A stretch of DNA of 7,890 nt from CAIKZJ01 sp964626015 (GTDB lineage: Bacteria > Bacteroidota > Ignavibacteria > Tepidaquicellales > Tepidaquicellaceae), in the NCBI GenBank assembly GCA_964626015.1, contig CAZVCC010000090.1:1-7890 (forward strand), read 5' to 3'. The notes beneath the pieces were generated by a model that saw only the letters and a program-made list of their open reading frames with translations, was not told the origin of the DNA and did no database searches. Below are positions 1 through 6,129 of this stretch, piece after piece (position 1 is the first letter of the stretch; the number at the start of each line of letters is the position of its first letter). Position numbers and translations under genes: made by a program.

Positions 1-236
1 GCGTTTTCTATTACTTCGGAAGGGTACGACTGCTCGCTATGCGAAACGATTGAAAACTCGCTGTACCTGTTATCGATTTTAGGTTTAAAAACCTTAACTC
101 TTTGTTTAGCAATTTCAGCTCTTCGAATTCGTCTGATTAATTCCTCAGTTTTACCCGAGAACATACTGCCGCAAATTACTTCTATATGTCCTGTTTTCTT
201 GAAAGTTCTAATCTGGAGATGTTCATTCATATCCAT
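1..236 (-). CDS. tdk: Thymidine kinase, N-terminal part (cut by window edge)
   Basis: Thymidine kinase phosphorylates thymidine (and deoxyuridine) to the monophosphate with ATP in the cytosol, in pyrimidine deoxynucleoside salvage. I translated about 78 codons from the minus strand. The P-loop GSMFSGKT is at residues 23-30 and is followed by EELIRRIRRAEIAKQRV and the KPKIDNRY segment at 51-58, a very typical type II (TK1-like) Tdk N-terminus. The frame is still open at base 1, so the zinc-binding lasso domain and the catalytic Glu lie outside the window. I chose the ATG at 234-236 because GAAAGGG sits 7 bases upstream; a second ATG two codons later is possible. It begins 15 bp after the cdd stop, so it is most likely the last visible gene of the same transcript. 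Family call is firm; only completeness is unknown. Confidence 0.93.
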   Translation of the reverse strand, partial: MDMNEHLQIRTFKKTGHIEVICGSMFSGKTEELIRRIRRAEIAKQRVKVFKPKIDNRYSEFSIVSHSEQSYPSEVIEN

Positions 237-251
237 AGAGCAACCCTTTCA

Positions 252-638
252 TTAATGTAGTTTGAAGATAAATTTATGAGGGAAAAGATTTTGTAATTTA
301 TAAATCTGGTAGTTATTTTTCGACTTAATGAGTATAACGTCCATATTATCCGAGAATTCGGACAGGAATTGCCTGCATGCCCCGCAGGGGAAAATTAATT
401 CCTTACCGCTTGATGCAATTGCAACAGCTTTAAAGATTTTATGCTTGTCCGTAATAGCTTTTACTGCGGCGACTCTTTCGGCGCAAATAGTCAGAGAATA
501 GGAAGAGCATTCTACGTTAGCGCCCGTATAGATTCTATCATCTTTTGTAAGCAAAGCAACACCGACTTTGAATTTTGAGTACGGGGAATGCGATGATTTT
601 CTTGCGTCCAGAGCTTTTATTATTAAATCCTCATACAT
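252..638 (-). CDS. cdd: Cytidine deaminase
   Basis: Cytosolic zinc enzyme that hydrolytically deaminates cytidine and deoxycytidine to uridine and deoxyuridine. Visible motifs: SPYSKFKVG near residues 18-26; the substrate-binding NVE at 41-43; ICAERVA at 51-57 with zinc ligand Cys52 and proton-shuttle Glu54; and PCGACRQ at 84-90 with zinc ligands Cys85 and Cys88. The length of 128 aa matches the small homotetrameric form (about 130 aa), so it is complete. The start ATG lies 3 bp after the stop of the upstream 295-aa gene and has no recognisable Shine-Dalgarno sequence, which suggests translational coupling. With tdk immediately downstream it forms a salvage pair: Cdd makes deoxyuridine, and Tdk can phosphorylate deoxyuridine and thymidine. 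The variant NVECSSYSLT differs slightly from the common NVENASYGLT, but no catalytic residue is missing. Confidence 0.96.
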   Translation of the reverse strand: MYEDLIIKALDARKSSHSPYSKFKVGVALLTKDDRIYTGANVECSSYSLTICAERVAAVKAITDKHKIFKAVAIASSGKELIFPCGACRQFLSEFSDNMDVILIKSKNNYQIYKLQNLFPHKFIFKLH

Positions 639-641
639 GGT

Positions 642-1529
642 TTAAAATGTAAAACTTACATTTGCAAAAGGTGTAACGACTGATTTTCCGAGCTTATGCG
701 AGAATACAGGCTGAAAGCTTACACCTCCTTTAAGAACGTACTTATTGTTATAAGAATTAACAGAAAGAAATCCGTCAACTGCCGATACAAGATGATTAAG
801 AACAACGACCATTAAAGTTGTCGTTCCGTTGTTGTAATAATCGTTAGCTTTTTGTCTTTCATCCATGTAAAAGCTTACCTGCGAAAGTTTTGTTGTTCCG
901 TAGTTGTTTTTATTGATAACGGTAACGTCAGCCGTTGACCAGCCAGTAACGTAATTTTGGTATTTCCCGATAACTTCGTAGTATTGCTGCTCTCCCGGAG
1001 GGGGAAGCTGATGAGAGAAATTAATCTCTTCGCAGTAATTTATCTGAAGCCTTAAAGTATAATCATCAGCAGACATATTAATCTGGTCAGCACGCTGAAA
1101 GCTCTGGTCTTTCAGCCATTGAGCATACTTTCTCATATTCCAGTTCTGATTAGCGTAGTTTTCGTAAGACGTTGTCTGGTCGTTGCCTTTACCCTGAAAA
1201 ACAGCATAAGTAATCCATAATCCTGCTTCGACTGCAAGGAAAACAGCTGACTTTATGAAGCTCTTTGAATAAATCTGACCTGCTCCGGGAATGACAGCAG
1301 ACATCGTTGCACCAAGAATCGGGCTTTTCAGTTTTGAGGAATCTACGTTTAAAGATAAAGATTTTGAAATACCTGCCTCAGACTCTTTTTCCAGAATCTT
1401 TTCTTTTATTATTTGCATGGAATTATTCTTATCGATATTATCGTAATTTCCGAACGAATCCTGTGCGTTAGTTTTAACGCCCGCGGCAAAAAGAACAGTA
1501 AAAATTACTGTGATGATTATTTTATTCAT
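642..1529 (-). CDS. DUF5683-like exported membrane protein, copy A (295 aa)
   Basis: Function unknown. Residues 1-22 form a signal peptide (basic start, hydrophobic core, cleavage probably after NA just before QDS). A polar linker of about 45 residues follows. Next is a hydrophobic hairpin at about 69-112 containing IPGAGQIYS (80-88) and VEAGLW (100-105), which resembles the P-G-x-G-Q-x-Y core of DUF5683 proteins of Bacteroidota. A polar middle rich in Tyr, Asn and Gln (113-230) leads to a second hydrophobic stretch at 236-256 with NHLVSAVDGF, comparable to the 'NxxDA' end of that family. The C-terminus looks like amphipathic strands ending in Phe, as in many outer-membrane proteins. It is probably inserted in or attached to the envelope. 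Its ATG overlaps the truA stop by one base (TAATG). It is related to the 246-aa product at 2279-3019. The DUF assignment is from memory of motifs and is moderate. Confidence 0.75.
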   Translation of the reverse strand: MNKIIITVIFTVLFAAGVKTNAQDSFGNYDNIDKNNSMQIIKEKILEKESEAGISKSLSLNVDSSKLKSPILGATMSAVIPGAGQIYSKSFIKSAVFLAVEAGLWITYAVFQGKGNDQTTSYENYANQNWNMRKYAQWLKDQSFQRADQINMSADDYTLRLQINYCEEINFSHQLPPPGEQQYYEVIGKYQNYVTGWSTADVTVINKNNYGTTKLSQVSFYMDERQKANDYYNNGTTTLMVVVLNHLVSAVDGFLSVNSYNNKYVLKGGVSFQPVFSHKLGKSVVTPFANVSFTF

Positions 1530-2266
1530 TAATAATAGATTTTGTTTAAAAATAATGCATTAGCAGGTAGATATGTAGTCTTAATTTTTTCTCCGTTAAT
1601 TAATTTATTATAAGTATCTTTTAATTCAAGTTTCCCGCGCCCGAGGTCAATCAGCACACCTATTGTTGCCCGAACCATAGAGTGCAGATACCTATCCGAG
1701 AGAATCCTGAAGACAATAGTATTCTTTGCTTTATTTATCCTGTATTCCAGTTTCATAAGATTACAGAAGAAATCGTGTTTATCTTCTTTATTCCTGCACA
1801 ATGACTTAAAAGAATGATATCCGACGAGTATTTTAATAAATTCGTCTATAACTTTAAAGTCAAGTTTGTAATTTAATTTGAAATAATAATTCCTTCCGAT
1901 AGAAATTTCACGGGTTGTAATCTTGTATAAGTACTCTCTTCTCTTCGCTGAATACCTTGAGTGGAAATCGTTATTAACTTTTCTTATTGATTTAACAGTA
2001 ATTGAAGAGGGGAGTATAGAATTCAAAGAATAAAGGAATTTGTCTGAATCAGGAATTAGAGTATCGGTTTTAAAATTTGCTGTCTGGTTGTAAGCATGAA
2101 CACCTGCATCTGTTCTGCCGGCACCTGTAACAGGGATACTTTCCTTTAAGAGTTTACTTAAATTTTCTTCTATACATTCCTGAATTGTATTCCTGAACTT
2201 TTTCTGTCTTTGCCATCCGTAAAATCCACTACCGTCATATTCGACCGTGATTTTATAATTGTTCAC
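1529..2266 (-). CDS. truA: tRNA pseudouridine(38-40) synthase
   Basis: TruA isomerises uridines 38, 39 and 40 in the anticodon stem-loop of tRNAs to pseudouridine. The 245-aa product has the family landmarks in order: YDGSGFYGWQRQ at 10-21; GAGRTDAGVHA at 48-58 with catalytic Asp53; FHSRYSAKRREYLYKI at 101-116 with the conserved active-site Tyr112; GYHSF near 148-152; a YLHSMVRATIG helix; and a C-terminus LPANALFLNKIYY resembling the usual (A)PA.GL.L..V.Y. Length is normal (about 245-270). The start codon is GTG at 2264-2266; no in-frame ATG lies close upstream and the N-terminus begins just before the first conserved strand, so GTG is credible. There is no clear Shine-Dalgarno sequence. It sits 12 bp after the upstream 246-aa gene and overlaps the next gene by one base, so it is co-transcribed between two related membrane-protein genes. 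Confidence 0.96.
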   Translation of the reverse strand: MNNYKITVEYDGSGFYGWQRQKKFRNTIQECIEENLSKLLKESIPVTGAGRTDAGVHAYNQTANFKTDTLIPDSDKFLYSLNSILPSSITVKSIRKVNNDFHSRYSAKRREYLYKITTREISIGRNYYFKLNYKLDFKVIDEFIKILVGYHSFKSLCRNKEDKHDFFCNLMKLEYRINKAKNTIVFRILSDRYLHSMVRATIGVLIDLGRGKLELKDTYNKLINGEKIKTTYLPANALFLNKIYY

Positions 2267-2278
2267 GTTTGGATGATA

Positions 2279-3019
2279 TTAAAAAGACTTTACAAAGTTC
2301 AGCTTAATTCCGTCTATTTTGTTCGCGGGGGATTGTGTGAAACCGCTACTGACTTTAATACCCGAAGAATTTATTTTATTTGTTAAAACCAGAGCGCTGA
2401 TTCCGCTAACCAATCTGTTAATAATAAGTCCTGTCACAAAGATTGTACTCAGGTTGTAAGTTCGTTCACTTTTTTTCCTTTGCTGGTCGAACTCTCCCTG
2501 ATTGGACGGAGAATCCCAGTTCCAGAAATGAGTATTAATATCATAAATTTTATCGTACTGTCCGCTTTGCAGTTTATCGTTATTATACTGGTAAATGCTA
2601 AGAAAAGAACCGACGTTGGCAAAATAATCGTCATCTTTTCCGTCTTTACTAAGACCTGCATGTACAGCCGCAAAAGAACGGGAATCGTCTTTTAAAATAC
2701 CGCCGTAATAATTAACGCCAAAGATACCGAGCCACATAGCAGCCTCAGCACCGAGAAAGTAAGCACCGACATCCATTCGTCCTGCATAAAAGTGACCAGC
2801 ACCCGGCAGCAGTGCAGAAAGCAGTACCGAAATACCCGGTGATTTTTTGTCAGTGTTGGAATTAACTGATTCCTTTTGGCTGCTCAATGAATCCTTTAGA
2901 AGTTCATTCGAAAGATTCAAAAGCCTGTAACTGTTATCGCTGTCTTTTATTTGTTGAGCTGACAGATTTCCCGAAATCAGGAAAACCGTCATTAGTATTA
3001 AGGTTATCTTATTTCTCAT
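2279..3019 (-). CDS. DUF5683-like exported membrane protein, copy B (246 aa)
   Basis: Function unknown; diverged relative of the 295-aa product at 642-1529. It has a signal peptide at residues 1-21 (cleavage probably at LSA/QQ), then a Ser/Asn/Lys-rich linker. A hydrophobic hairpin at about 60-105 starts with KSP, as in copy A, and carries LLPGAGHFYAGR (71-81) and GAEAAMWLG (90-98). A polar Tyr/Asp/Asn-rich middle follows, then a second hydrophobic stretch at 188-212 with NRLVSGISAL (201-210) that lines up with NHLVSAVDGF of copy A. It ends LNFVKSF, again with a terminal Phe. There are no cysteines. The start ATG lies inside the dsbD 3' end (11-bp overlap, different frame), so translation is probably coupled to dsbD. 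The PGxGxxY core also recalls TM2-type hairpins, an alternative family label. Envelope location is likely; the role cannot be read from the sequence. Confidence 0.72.
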   Translation of the reverse strand: MRNKITLILMTVFLISGNLSAQQIKDSDNSYRLLNLSNELLKDSLSSQKESVNSNTDKKSPGISVLLSALLPGAGHFYAGRMDVGAYFLGAEAAMWLGIFGVNYYGGILKDDSRSFAAVHAGLSKDGKDDDYFANVGSFLSIYQYNNDKLQSGQYDKIYDINTHFWNWDSPSNQGEFDQQRKKSERTYNLSTIFVTGLIINRLVSGISALVLTNKINSSGIKVSSGFTQSPANKIDGIKLNFVKSF

Positions 3020-4820
3020 TTAATAGTTTTTCAATTCTTTTAGAAAATTCTTCAGGTTCTAAAAATCCTGTAACGCGAAGTTCTTTTATTTCTTCGCCGT
3101 TTGGTTTCATGAAAATAACGACAGGAAGACCTTTAATGCCATATTTAGAAGTAATATCGGGATTTTCCTTTGTTAAATCAATCTTAATATTGTTTAAATT
3201 TTTTGAAAGTTCAACTACTTTTTCGTCTGTGTATGTATACTTATCGAGTTCCTTGCATTGTGCACACCAGTCAGCATAAAAATCTATTACGACTGGTTTG
3301 TTCTCATTTTTAACGGATGATTCGATTTGCTGAAGAGAGGTCAGGTTTGTCCAAGAAACTTCAGCCGAATGTGATTCAGGTTTTAACAGCCAAGTACCCG
3401 CTGCAATACCCACTATGGCAATAATGTACTTAACTTTAGTGTACACTTTAGCATTGAGGCCTTTGTTATCGAAAATAATGAGGTAAACGCCTGATAGAAG
3501 AATCGAGAGCGGGAAAACGATATTATAAACACTTTCCGGCATAAGCGGACCAAGAGTATTAATAGCCATGACAATCAGTACGAGACCGAAAATTACTTTA
3601 ACGCTTATCATCCATTCACCCGAACGCGGGAGTTTACTGATTGAGCTGGAGAAAGCTGCAAGAAAAATATAAGGGACACCGAGTCCTAATGATAAAATGA
3701 AGAACAGGAAGAAACCCATGAAAGGATTTCCGAGCTTACCCACGTAAACCAACAAACTCAGCACGATAGGACCAATGCATGGTGCGGCAATAAATCCTAC
3801 GAGTAAACCCATCATAAGAGAGCCGAAGTATCCCGAGCGGTTTTTATTCCCCGCGAGTGCAAGAGACTGCGGAACCCTGATTTCCCACAAACCGAACATT
3901 GAAGTTGCCAGAGCGAAAAATATTGCTGCAATAAAAATAACGACTATTGGATTTTGCAATGCAGTTCCGAGCATGCTGCCTGTCAAAGCAGCAATAAGCC
4001 CCATTAATGAATAAGTAACAGCCATGCCGACAGCATAAAAAACACCCATAAGAATACTTTGAAGTTTGTTTCCGCTGGACTGAGCACCGAAATAACTAAT
4101 CGTGATTGGAATCAATGGATAGATGCAAGGAGTCAGGTTTAAAGCAAGACCCCAGATAAAAATAATTAGTATTCCCAAAAGCAATCCTCTTTCTTCGATG
4201 AAATTTGAAACTTTCATCTCATCAGGATTTTGTCCTTCCTGTCTAACGTTTTCTTTCAAAGACGATTCTTTATCCGATATCCGGTTATCTGTTCCGGCAG
4301 GTTTTGTAAAGTCAATCTTTTCGAAAATCTCTTTATTAGCAAAAGAACCGGTTTTTGAGATATTAACTTTTATTTCGCTTTTTATTGTCTTAGGCGGATA
4401 ACATGCATTATTATCGCATGCCTGATATGTCATTTCGATTGGTATTACATACTCGCCTTCTTTTGCATTTTCTTTCGGTAAAAATGTAAGCCCTATTAGA
4501 AATTCACCTTCATACACAGGTATTTCCGTATCTGAAAAGGAGAATTTATACATTTTATGCTGAGGATAAAAAACAGCTATTTGCTTAAGATTCTCTGATT
4601 TCGAAATTACCTCGGTCTTTATATACGAATCGTCAGATGGGTTGTAAGAATTAATGTGGTACTTCTCATTAATTTTTACCTTAAGTGCTATTTTAACAGT
4701 ATCTTTTAAAGAGTATGAGTTCCTGTCGCTGTAAACCCGGTAAGATAGATGTTCTGATTCCTGCGCAAAAATATTTATGGCAAAAATCAATAATATTATA
4801 GTAAGAATTGAACGCATCAT
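3009..4820 (-). CDS. dsbD: Thiol:disulfide interchange protein DsbD
   Basis: DsbD carries electrons from cytosolic thioredoxin across the inner membrane to reduce periplasmic disulfides (DsbC-, CcmG- or methionine-sulfoxide-type partners). All three domains and all six expected redox cysteines are present in this 603-aa protein. A signal peptide (1-20, ending FAQ/ES) leads into the periplasmic alpha domain with Cys135 and Cys140 in YQACDNNACYPP. The membrane beta domain, about eight helices from 212 to 478, has Cys232 in NLTPCIYP and Cys348 in IAAPCIGP. The C-terminal thioredoxin-like gamma domain has WCAQC (Cys519, Cys522) and the cis-proline at GLP566. These are the only cysteines. Length is close to the roughly 565 aa of the E. 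coli protein. It starts with tandem ATGs (4815-4820), so the first residue is uncertain by one; no Shine-Dalgarno is visible. It is the first gene of the minus-strand operon, behind a candidate promoter, and its 3' end overlaps the next gene by 11 bp. Confidence 0.96.
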   Translation of the reverse strand: MMRSILTIILLIFAINIFAQESEHLSYRVYSDRNSYSLKDTVKIALKVKINEKYHINSYNPSDDSYIKTEVISKSENLKQIAVFYPQHKMYKFSFSDTEIPVYEGEFLIGLTFLPKENAKEGEYVIPIEMTYQACDNNACYPPKTIKSEIKVNISKTGSFANKEIFEKIDFTKPAGTDNRISDKESSLKENVRQEGQNPDEMKVSNFIEERGLLLGILIIFIWGLALNLTPCIYPLIPITISYFGAQSSGNKLQSILMGVFYAVGMAVTYSLMGLIAALTGSMLGTALQNPIVVIFIAAIFFALATSMFGLWEIRVPQSLALAGNKNRSGYFGSLMMGLLVGFIAAPCIGPIVLSLLVYVGKLGNPFMGFFLFFILSLGLGVPYIFLAAFSSSISKLPRSGEWMISVKVIFGLVLIVMAINTLGPLMPESVYNIVFPLSILLSGVYLIIFDNKGLNAKVYTKVKYIIAIVGIAAGTWLLKPESHSAEVSWTNLTSLQQIESSVKNENKPVVIDFYADWCAQCKELDKYTYTDEKVVELSKNLNNIKIDLTKENPDITSKYGIKGLPVVIFMKPNGEEIKELRVTGFLEPEEFSKRIEKLLNEK

Positions 4821-4847
4821 AATATGAAATAATTGTTTTGTAAATAA

Positions 4848-4878
4848 TAAAATTATGTTGAATGCGTGTTATAATCAA
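4848..4878 (-). promoter_or_regulatory. Candidate promoter of the dsbD-tdk operon
   Basis: Read on the minus strand, TTGATT (4873-4878) is followed by a 17-bp spacer and TAATTT (4850-4855). The -10 region extended to TAATTTTA (4848-4855) also fits 7 of 8 positions of the Bacteroidota -7 box TAnnTTTG. A start near 4843 would give a leader of roughly 20 nt before the dsbD ATG. The region is very AT-rich, so chance matches are easy; the position directly upstream of the first operon gene is the main support. Confidence 0.42.
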
Positions 4879-4915
4879 CGGAAAAAGCCTATAAAATACT
4901 AAACGTATTGATTAT
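4871..4915. repeat. 8-bp inverted repeat spanning both divergent -35 regions
   Basis: ATAATCAA at 4871-4878 and TTGATTAT at 4908-4915 are exact reverse complements separated by 29 bp. Each arm contains the -35 hexamer TTGATT of one of the two divergent promoter candidates. A third TTGATT lies at 4919-4924, 11 bp (about one helical turn) after the one at 4908. The arrangement may simply reflect two similar -35 boxes, or it may be a binding site for a dimeric regulator; the sequence does not decide between them. Confidence 0.5.
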
Positions 4916-4938
4916 CTCTTGATTTTATGCTATTTTTG
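4908..4938 (+). promoter_or_regulatory. Candidate promoter of the 84-aa protein gene
   Basis: TTGATT (4908-4913), a 17-bp spacer and TATTTT (4931-4936) make a fair sigma-70-type promoter. The same -10 region reads TATTTTTG (4931-4938), an exact match to the Bacteroidota TAnnTTTG box, with TTG 20 bp upstream, the usual spacing for that class. A start near 4944 gives an untranslated leader of about 58 nt that contains the strong ribosome binding site. Both promoter models point to the same site, which raises confidence above that for the opposite direction. Confidence 0.52.
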
Positions 4939-4987
4939 TATATTGTAAATGAAAATTTACTTCTTTTTGAGATTTATAAACAATAAT

Positions 4988-4994
4988 AAAGGAG
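4988..4994 (+). promoter_or_regulatory. Strong ribosome binding site that decides a TTG start
   Basis: AAAGGAG lies 7 bases upstream of the TTG at 5002-5004, ideal Shine-Dalgarno spacing. It is the best ribosome binding site in the window. It supports TTG as the true start, because the first in-frame ATG lies more than 40 codons inside the gene. Confidence 0.8.
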
Positions 4995-5001
4995 ATAAAA
5001 T

Positions 5002-5256
5002 TTGAAACCAGCAGCAAAAACTAAATCAAAGAATGACAATCCTCTAAGTGAACTTATCGACGATGAAGTATTCAATACTTTGAAGAAATATAAACTACTC
5101 GATGAAAAAGCAATAAGGGACTATAAAATCAGACAAATGTATAAAGATATGAGACGTGAAATGAGCGCAGGCGAGGCAATTGATAAAATTCAGGAAATGT
5201 TTCCGTACCTTCAGTTTGATACAATAAGAAAAATAGTGTATCAGGTATCCAAATAA
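5002..5256 (+). CDS. Small helical protein, possible HTH (84 aa, TTG start)
   Basis: I do not recognise this protein as a named family. It is short, charged and predominantly helical by eye, with no cysteines, signal peptide or membrane segment, so it is presumably cytosolic. The first 15 residues are Lys/Ala/Asn-rich and probably disordered. Residues 20-54 look like two helices (DEVFNTLKKYKLL, then AIRDYKIRQMYKDMRREM). Residues 55-82 (SAGEAIDKIQEMF, turn PYLQF, DTIRKIVYQV) have the spacing and hydrophobic pattern of a helix-turn-helix, recalling resolvase- or Mor-type C-terminal HTH segments. That is only a pattern reading. The TTG start is supported by AAAGGAG 7 bases upstream. It is a single-gene transcription unit with its own promoter candidate and terminator, divergent from the dsbD operon, a layout often seen for small regulators. 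That it is a real gene is fairly sure; the function is not. Confidence 0.82.
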   Translation: MKPAAKTKSKNDNPLSELIDDEVFNTLKKYKLLDEKAIRDYKIRQMYKDMRREMSAGEAIDKIQEMFPYLQFDTIRKIVYQVSK

Positions 5257-5277
5257 AAATTGTCATTAAAATTTTAC

Positions 5278-5307
5278 AAGCCGGTAGCTTAACTATCGGC
5301 TTTTTTT
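5278..5307 (+). terminator. Rho-independent terminator after the 84-aa protein gene
   Basis: A 10-bp stem, AAGCCGGTAG (5278-5287) pairing with CTATCGGCTT (5293-5302) with one G-U wobble, has a 5-nt loop CTTAA and a run of seven T at 5301-5307. It begins 21 bp after the stop codon. It separates this gene from nadE, so nadE needs its own promoter in the 42 bp that follow, or read-through. Confidence 0.88.
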
Positions 5308-5349
5308 ATTCCTATCTATTGTTTAATTTTCCTGAAAAATAATATTACT

Positions 5350-6129
5350 ATGATTAATTATAATAAAGTTGAGCAGATTCTTACAGCTTTTCTGAAAAAT
5401 GAATTTAAAAGAATCGGACTTGCGAAAGCTGTTATTGGACTATCAGGAGGTATCGATTCGACTGTTTCCGCTTACTTGACAGCAAAGGCTTTAGGGCATG
5501 AGAACGTGCTATGCGTAATGATGCCGTATAAAACCAGCAGCAAAAACAGTCTTGCAGACGCACAAAAAGTTGTTAAGATTTTAAGCGTAAGGTCGAAGAT
5601 AGTTGAAATTTCAAAAATGGTTGACGCTTATTTAGATACACTCGAAGGTGAGGTCTCAATAGTTAGAAAAGGCAATGTAATGGCACGAATGAGGATGATT
5701 GTACTTTATGATGAGTCGGCAAAAGAAAACGGACTTGTTGTAGGGACTTCTAACAAGACCGAGTTACTTCTCGGTTATTCGACATTGCACGGTGATTCAG
5801 CTTGTGCTATTAACCCGCTCGGTCAATTGTATAAAACACAGATTTTTGAACTTGCAAAGCACTTAAACGTTCCAAAAGAAATAATTGACAAGAAACCTTC
5901 TGCGGATTTGTGGGAGGGTCAAACAGATGAGGAGGAAATGGGAATTACATACGCGAGGGTTGATAAATTGCTCGAATCAATGGTTGACGGGGGAAAATCA
6001 AATGCGGATTTGCAAAAAATGGGCTTTGAAATGGAGTTCATCGTAAAAGTAAAAGGAATGATTAAACGGAATGAATTCAAGGGATTGCCTCCGGTTGTCG
6101 CAAATCTAACGGACGTAGATTTGTCATGA
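5350..6129 (+). CDS. nadE: NAD(+) synthetase, ammonia-dependent type
   Basis: NadE makes NAD+ from nicotinic acid adenine dinucleotide, ATP and ammonia, the last step of NAD biosynthesis. The 259-aa product is the bare synthetase domain: it begins only about 30 residues before the ATP-pyrophosphatase P-loop SGGIDS (32-37), leaving no room for the N-terminal glutaminase (nitrilase-like) domain of the roughly 540-680-aa glutamine-dependent enzymes. Other family motifs are GNVMARMRM (108-116), GTSNKTE (132-138), GDSACAINPLGQLYKT (148-163) and KPSADLWEGQTDE (182-194). The start ATG at 5350 has no Shine-Dalgarno. No convincing promoter is seen between the preceding terminator and the ATG; a weak TTGTTT at 5319 would place the start at or inside the first codons. 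Its TGA overlaps the ATG of ggt by four bases, so the two are co-translated. Confidence 0.95.
   Translation: MINYNKVEQILTAFLKNEFKRIGLAKAVIGLSGGIDSTVSAYLTAKALGHENVLCVMMPYKTSSKNSLADAQKVVKILSVRSKIVEISKMVDAYLDTLEGEVSIVRKGNVMARMRMIVLYDESAKENGLVVGTSNKTELLLGYSTLHGDSACAINPLGQLYKTQIFELAKHLNVPKEIIDKKPSADLWEGQTDEEEMGITYARVDKLLESMVDGGKSNADLQKMGFEMEFIVKVKGMIKRNEFKGLPPVVANLTDVDLS

Noticed and set aside
2449..2673. Minus-strand open frame of 74 codons inside the 246-aa gene
   Set aside because: It is fully embedded in another frame of a gene with a signal peptide and paralogue support, and has no motif of its own.
642..3019. Idea that DsbD serves the two neighbouring envelope proteins as disulfide substrates
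   Set aside because: The 246-aa protein has no cysteine and the 295-aa protein has a single one (Cys166), so neither can hold an intramolecular disulfide.
2480..3279. Open plus-strand frames at 2480-2695 and 2887-3279
   Set aside because: They lie antisense to the 246-aa membrane-protein gene and dsbD, whose motifs are clear. The translations show no family motif, and no ribosome binding site is evident.
3775..4401. Open plus-strand frames at 3775-4014 and 4123-4401
   Set aside because: Both are antisense to the dsbD membrane and alpha domains, which carry the conserved cysteines. They are shadows without recognisable content.
3009..4820. Reading the dsbD gene as a CcdA-type short electron carrier
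   Set aside because: The alpha domain and the thioredoxin-like gamma domain are both present with their cysteine pairs, so it is full-length DsbD.
4693..4878. Minus-strand open frame of 61 codons across the dsbD start
   Set aside because: It runs out of frame through the dsbD signal-peptide region and the promoter, with low-complexity Ile/Tyr-rich content from AT-rich DNA.
5308..5349. Promoter for nadE between the terminator and its start codon
   Set aside because: TTGTTT at 5319-5324 has only a weak -10 partner (around 5342-5347) and would start transcription at or past the ATG. It is too weak to list as a feature.
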